A stretch of DNA of 64,000 nucleotides from Sipunculus nudus. Lineage: Eukaryota; Annelida; Sipuncula; Golfingiida; Sipunculidae. A program made the position numbers and the translations under genes. Within the stretch, counting starts at the first letter, position 1; every line of letters begins with the position of its first letter. Location: contig CM049314.1 in NCBI GenBank assembly GCA_026874595.1, forward strand, positions 76,772,300 through 76,836,299. The letters are read 5' to 3'. Under the pieces are notes generated by a model. That model was not told where the DNA came from. It did no database searches and saw only the letters and a program-made list of their open reading frames with translations. Below, one piece after another: positions 43,270 to 49,200 of the stretch.

Positions 43270-46200
43270 CAGTATGTATTTGTATAATAAATAAATAAAT
43301 GTTTACATAGACATATATGCCTTGGTTTTCTTTGTTCACTTCATGCTGAGACTTAGACCACCCAAGACTTAAGACCACCTGAGTTTTACTGTATATATAT
43401 ATTTAAAATATGAAAGAACACTTTAAATGCTCTTGGTCATGACCATTCTAGGAAGCAATCTCATGATATCCAGATTAACTTTCTCCATGTTAATGTATTG
43501 CATCTACATGTGGTGGGTCTGTATGTTTTAGCTGCTTTATTAAACTTCTACAGAACCTTGGTGATCTTTCCCACATGACACTTGAAGAAATGTTCCACTG
43601 AGTGCATATTGGTGAATCTGTTGTCCACACCACAATCCTTGTTAATCTGATCACTCGATGAATTAAGTATAATTAAGTTGGCAATGAGACATTAAACCTT
43701 GGGCAACATAATGCTGGGAATAAGCTTTAATACTATCCCCTGCCCTTCGTATAAATAAATACCTTCTAATTACAAAATCTCCATAAGCATGTCATGGTAC
43801 CGTATTCATCATAACCTGTTTGACAGTAAGCTGACTGTCAATCATTGTATGAATAAAAGGGTATTTTCAAAGAGTGTGGGAGTTTGGCTTTCTGACACAT
43901 GCGACCTTTGATGAATTGGCAGTGCCTTGAAATGTATAAGCTCCCTCATCTAAAGATGACAGAAAACACACACCAAAGTGTATGAAAATTATGATTATGA
44001 CAGCTATTTTCTGACCTCTGACCAGCTATCATTGAGTGTGTTTTGTATTGTTTAGGTAAGGGTCGGTTATTGATGCGACGTGAGCAGGTTCTTAAGCTCT
44101 GCTGTAATCATTACATCACGCCTCAGATGAAGATGGATCCACTCAGCACGTCTGAAACATCGTGGATCTGGCACGCAATGGACTATTCTGAATCCGAACC
44201 CAAACATGAACGATTCGCTATCAAATTCAAAGTGAGTGAATTCAAACTTGGGAGTTTACCTGTCAGTTTCAAAATAAGGGTTAATATTAATATACAAATA
44301 AATATATAAATGCAGCATTAATTGGTTGGCATCTATTTATCATTGTGATAATAATGCTTATGGATGTTGGTTGCACTAGCCTGGGTTTAGTACCGCCATG
44401 ATGAACATTAGAGCGGTACCTATCACTGGATTTGATCAGTATCACAGAAGTTTGCTCAGACTACACACTCAGATCCAGCTTTCAACTTTCCAACAAATCT
44501 TTCATTTTGAAATTGCTTACTTCAGGTTTGCACAGAATTGGTTCCAGTGAACTTCAGGTGCGTCCCTCTTGATCATAAATGTACCTTTTATGTCTGTTTG
44601 TTATACATGATAAAGTGTTGAGACTTATGTGTTCTTAGGTTAAGTCATTTAGTTATTTAAACTGCACAAATAAATCATTTATATTTAGCAGCCAAAGTTT
44701 CATATAAAAATAGAACTTGGTCATGCCTTGCAGACGGTGGAGTTGGCAACACAGTTCAAGGAAAAGTTTGAAGAGTGCAAGAATCCAGTGGCGCCATCTG
44801 CCCCATCAGGTAAACACTTACATAACCTCAGGTGCCACAGTTTTCGTAACTCTGTAACAATCTACCATGCATTTATTGTGTAGCTCAGTGAATCCTTGAA
44901 TATGTGTTAACATACAAAACATCCCTTGAAAATCCACATGATTTATCTTGTGATAGCAACTTTTTTTCTGGTGCCATTTTGTTCCTCTGACATTGAAATG
45001 ACAGTCCCTTGCTTTGGTTTAATAGGGACCACCGTGTAAGGCTTGTTGTGGATGCAGATATTTTCATTATTTATGACAATGCCTCTTGACCTACAGGTTC
45101 ACTGTCACTTAAAATAAACCAGACAAATTGTAAGTTTTTTGTGTAATTTTTGACAACAACTACCATGTGTTAGAAAAAAATCCCCTTATAACTCTGTATA
45201 TTGATAAATCCTTTACATGTTTGTTTAATTTCTGAAAACATGAATACAAGCATGGCTCGCAAGGGTTAAGAGAACTCCTCTGAGACTACTGGACGGATTT
45301 TTCCAAAACTTGCACAAATTATCGGGTCACATGTGAACAAGTTCCTAACCAATTGGCCTTGACCTCTGACCTTTCCTCTCTGCCCAGCGTCTGTTTGTGC
45401 GTCTGTTTCCACACATAAACCCACATATCTCGGGAACTGTTTGACCGATCAGGAAAAAATTTTCAACAAATGTAGCCCTGGGATAGCTTTATAACATACT
45501 TAAAAAAAGGTGGCCCAACCTGCAATCATTTTCGCACAGCTTCCATCTGTTCATCTGCATTGGGTTAAAATCACTCATATCTCTGCAGTGGTTTGACTAA
45601 TTCACCTTAAATTCGGCATGCGTATACATCCTAGATAGCTTTCTTGATTTTATGGCAGGTGGCGCCACCTACATTCATGTTCTTGCTGCAGACATCCAAG
45701 CTCATATCTTGGGAACCGTTTGACCGATCAGGAAAAAATGTTTACACAAATGTAGCCCTTGGATAGCCATATAACATACACAAAAATGATGGCGCCACCT
45801 GCAGCCATGTTTGCACAGCGTCCATCTGTTTGTCTGCCTTGGATTAAGATCACTCATAGCTCTGCAGTTATTTGACCAAATTGCTTGTAATTTGGCATGC
45901 CTATACATTCCACATAGCTTTCTTGATTTTATGACTGGTGGCGCCACCTACGTTCATGTTCATACTGCAGACATCCAAGCTCATATCTCAGGAACCGTTC
46001 GACCAATCAGGAAAAAAAATTTACACAAATATAGCCTTTGGATAGCTTTATAACATACACAAAAATGGTGGCGCCACCTGCAGCCATTTTTCGCACAGCG
46101 TCCATCTGTTTGTCTGCCTTGGGTTAAAATCACTCATATCTCTGCAGTGGTTTGACTAAATTACCTGAAATTCAGCATGCGTATACATCCTGCATAGCTT

Positions 46201-49200
46201 TCTAGATTTTATGACAGGTGGCGCCACCTACATTCACGTTCTTGCTGCAGAAATCCAAGCTCATATCTCAGGAACTGTTCGACCAATCAGGAAAAAAAAA
46301 TTTTCACAAATGTAGCCCTTGGATATCTTTATAACATACACAAAAATGATAGCGCCACCTGCAGCCATATTTGCACAGCGTCCATCTGTTTGTCTGCTGT
46401 GGGTTAAAATCACTAACATCTCTCCAGTGGTTTGACTTTTACACATGAAATTTTGCATGTTTATACATCTTGGATAGTTTCTTGTTCATATAACAGGTGG
46501 CGCCACCTAAAATCATGTTTATGTGGCAGAGATCCATTCTAATATGTAACACATGTAACTCAGCATTTCCCCTTGCCACTCAATCCATGCCTCACTTCAC
46601 CCGTCCTTCTCTGATTTTGGCGGATACACATAGTCGCTTGTCGACAACCCGTATTCTAGTTTTCTCTTTTTTTGTGTATTCTTTTGTGTAAATTCATCAC
46701 TTCTAGCCTAATGTTAAGATATTAGCTGTTCACCACATTATCAATTCAATAGATTTGTGTTCTATGTTATCAGCCATCACGTGTCTGTAACTATTTTCTA
46801 TCAGCAGTGACTTGCCTGATTTATAAAATATATTATAATGTGTGAATCTTGATGAAAACCTACTGCACTGTAGCTAAGGTAGTGCCACCTACATTTCGGG
46901 CAATACAGGATGGATACGTTCCAACTACAACATTATCTAGTTTAGGAATGTGTTAACATTATGGGCATTTTATATTTTTACATACAATCAGTTTATATGG
47001 GCAGTAAAATATTCTAAGTATAAAAATATTCTAAAATGAAATGTTTTATATAATGAAATCAAATTCAATATTGAAAAGTTTCTTTAAAAATGAAAACCCA
47101 AGTATTAAACCTAAATTTATATGGTTTATGTTGCATTGTAATGATTTCTTTGTTACTTAATTGACAGACTCTATGACAGCGAAGATAGAGTCACTGATTG
47201 TATCCCAGGTGACATCTTCCAGTGGTAACCAAGGAAACTTTACATTCTCCACTCAGACAAGTAAAGGAGCCACAGGTAAGAAACACACTCCAGCAGATAC
47301 TCTTTAATAATCCTACATATAGCCTAGTGTGACATGATGGCAGGCCTGGCAAATTTCTCGTTTTAAAAAGTCACTTTTTTAGGATTTACTGAAAATGACG
47401 CTAATGACTCTTTTTTATTCACTTTATTTAGCAGCACTCTTATCTTTACTCTTTTTTTTTTTCATTGAAAAAAATTGCCATATTTTCTCCTCAGCTTAAA
47501 CAGTCCAGTTTGAACAAAAAAGAAACTTTTTGTGTGTGTTATTGTCCAGCATGTGTCACAACGTGTGGATAATGCCCTTATGTACATGCAGAGGGATGTG
47601 CAAGGTGTATTTCTGACTTTTGGAGAGATATATATACACTTACTTAGTAAGTGAAGCACATCTTTATTCAGTTCTTGGTAAAATCATGGGGAAGGGACAC
47701 TTATTTTTCTTTTTTTCACTCTTTATTTCATGGAAGGCTTCTCTTCTTTTTACCGCAGCACCTACACTTTTTTGGTCATTTGTCTTTGGCAGGCCTGTGA
47801 TGGATTCAAAATTCTGTTGACATGAATCAAAGGTCAAATTTACTCCCTCGTCTTGAAGTAGAGACTGAATCAGGGGTCTAACTTTGGTGTTAGGAATTGG
47901 TTGTTGAAATATGTCAGTGATAGTTAGACAAAACAACAGATGACCATTTATTGATCAGTTATTACATGAATTACTCTTGTTATTACTTTTGAAGTCTGAA
48001 GAACCATCTCAATTTTAACAGAATTAAAGCAATTTGGTATTTTGAAAATTGACAGCTACTCGATCTGATTGGTCCAGAATAAAATTGTTAGTCAAGAATA
48101 AAAAAAATGGATATTCCTCGTATGTTTCAGGGTTACAAAAAGAAAGCCTAATCATTCCAAAACTGGCAACTGTAACAGGAGATAAGGGCAACCCTTACTA
48201 CGCAGCAGAGCTACAGGCAGCCGCTGAAGATTACGAAGACGAGGAGGAACAAGAGGATGATGTAGAAGATGATGACGATGATGATGATGAGTATGAAGAT
48301 GAAGCCACAATACTTTACTCCAAACGGGCAACAATGTTTTATGGCCAAGACGGAAAGTGGCATGTAAGTTGAGAGTTTACAATATGTCAAAAATCTATAT
48401 GCATACTTTGTGATAATCTTTCAACTGTTTAGCTGCTTTTAGAATTATTCAGGGTTTCTAAATATTGAATGGGATTTGGAGTCATACTGCATGGTCTTTC
48501 CATAAAGTACTAAAGTGTAAAAACCAATCTGATCGTCAAAAGCAGTCACAATGTTTAAAGATGTAAACTTATGAAACAATTAACACTCTATTATTTATTC
48601 ATATTTTTTTTATTGTTACAGAATAAGGGTATGGGAGAGCTGATGGTTCTATATGAGGAAGACCTGGCGGCGTTTAGAGTGAAAATGATGTTGGACAACC
48701 AGGATGTTATCTGCAGCCATGTTGTGTGCAGCGAATACAACGTCATGAAGTAGGAGCATTTTTATTTAATTTCAAATTATTCCTGGTTTTTAAATATCAG
48801 CAAAACCACCCTTCTACTATTAGATATTTTTTTAATTGGCTGATTTTGTCATTAAAATCTTTTAAAGGTAAATGTGAAATTTTATTTTTAAAATCAATAT
48901 CAGTATTAAAACATTTAAAATATCATGAAAAACTTAAGAAATATGATTTTCCAATGGGTCTCATCAATAAGATCATTCTGTAATGAAATTGGAAGTGAGA
49001 AAAAGATGGTATATACAACCTCTGTGTGTAGACAGTAAAATGTTGTGAAATACAAAAGTTAAAATCTCTGATGAATGTCAACAAGGAAATATGTCATTCA
49101 AAGTTCATACTTTTTATTATACCCCTGTCTGAGACTTGACATATCATGGTATACCTATGGTCCATCCATTGGCTGATATTTGTCGCTGTGATAACTTACC

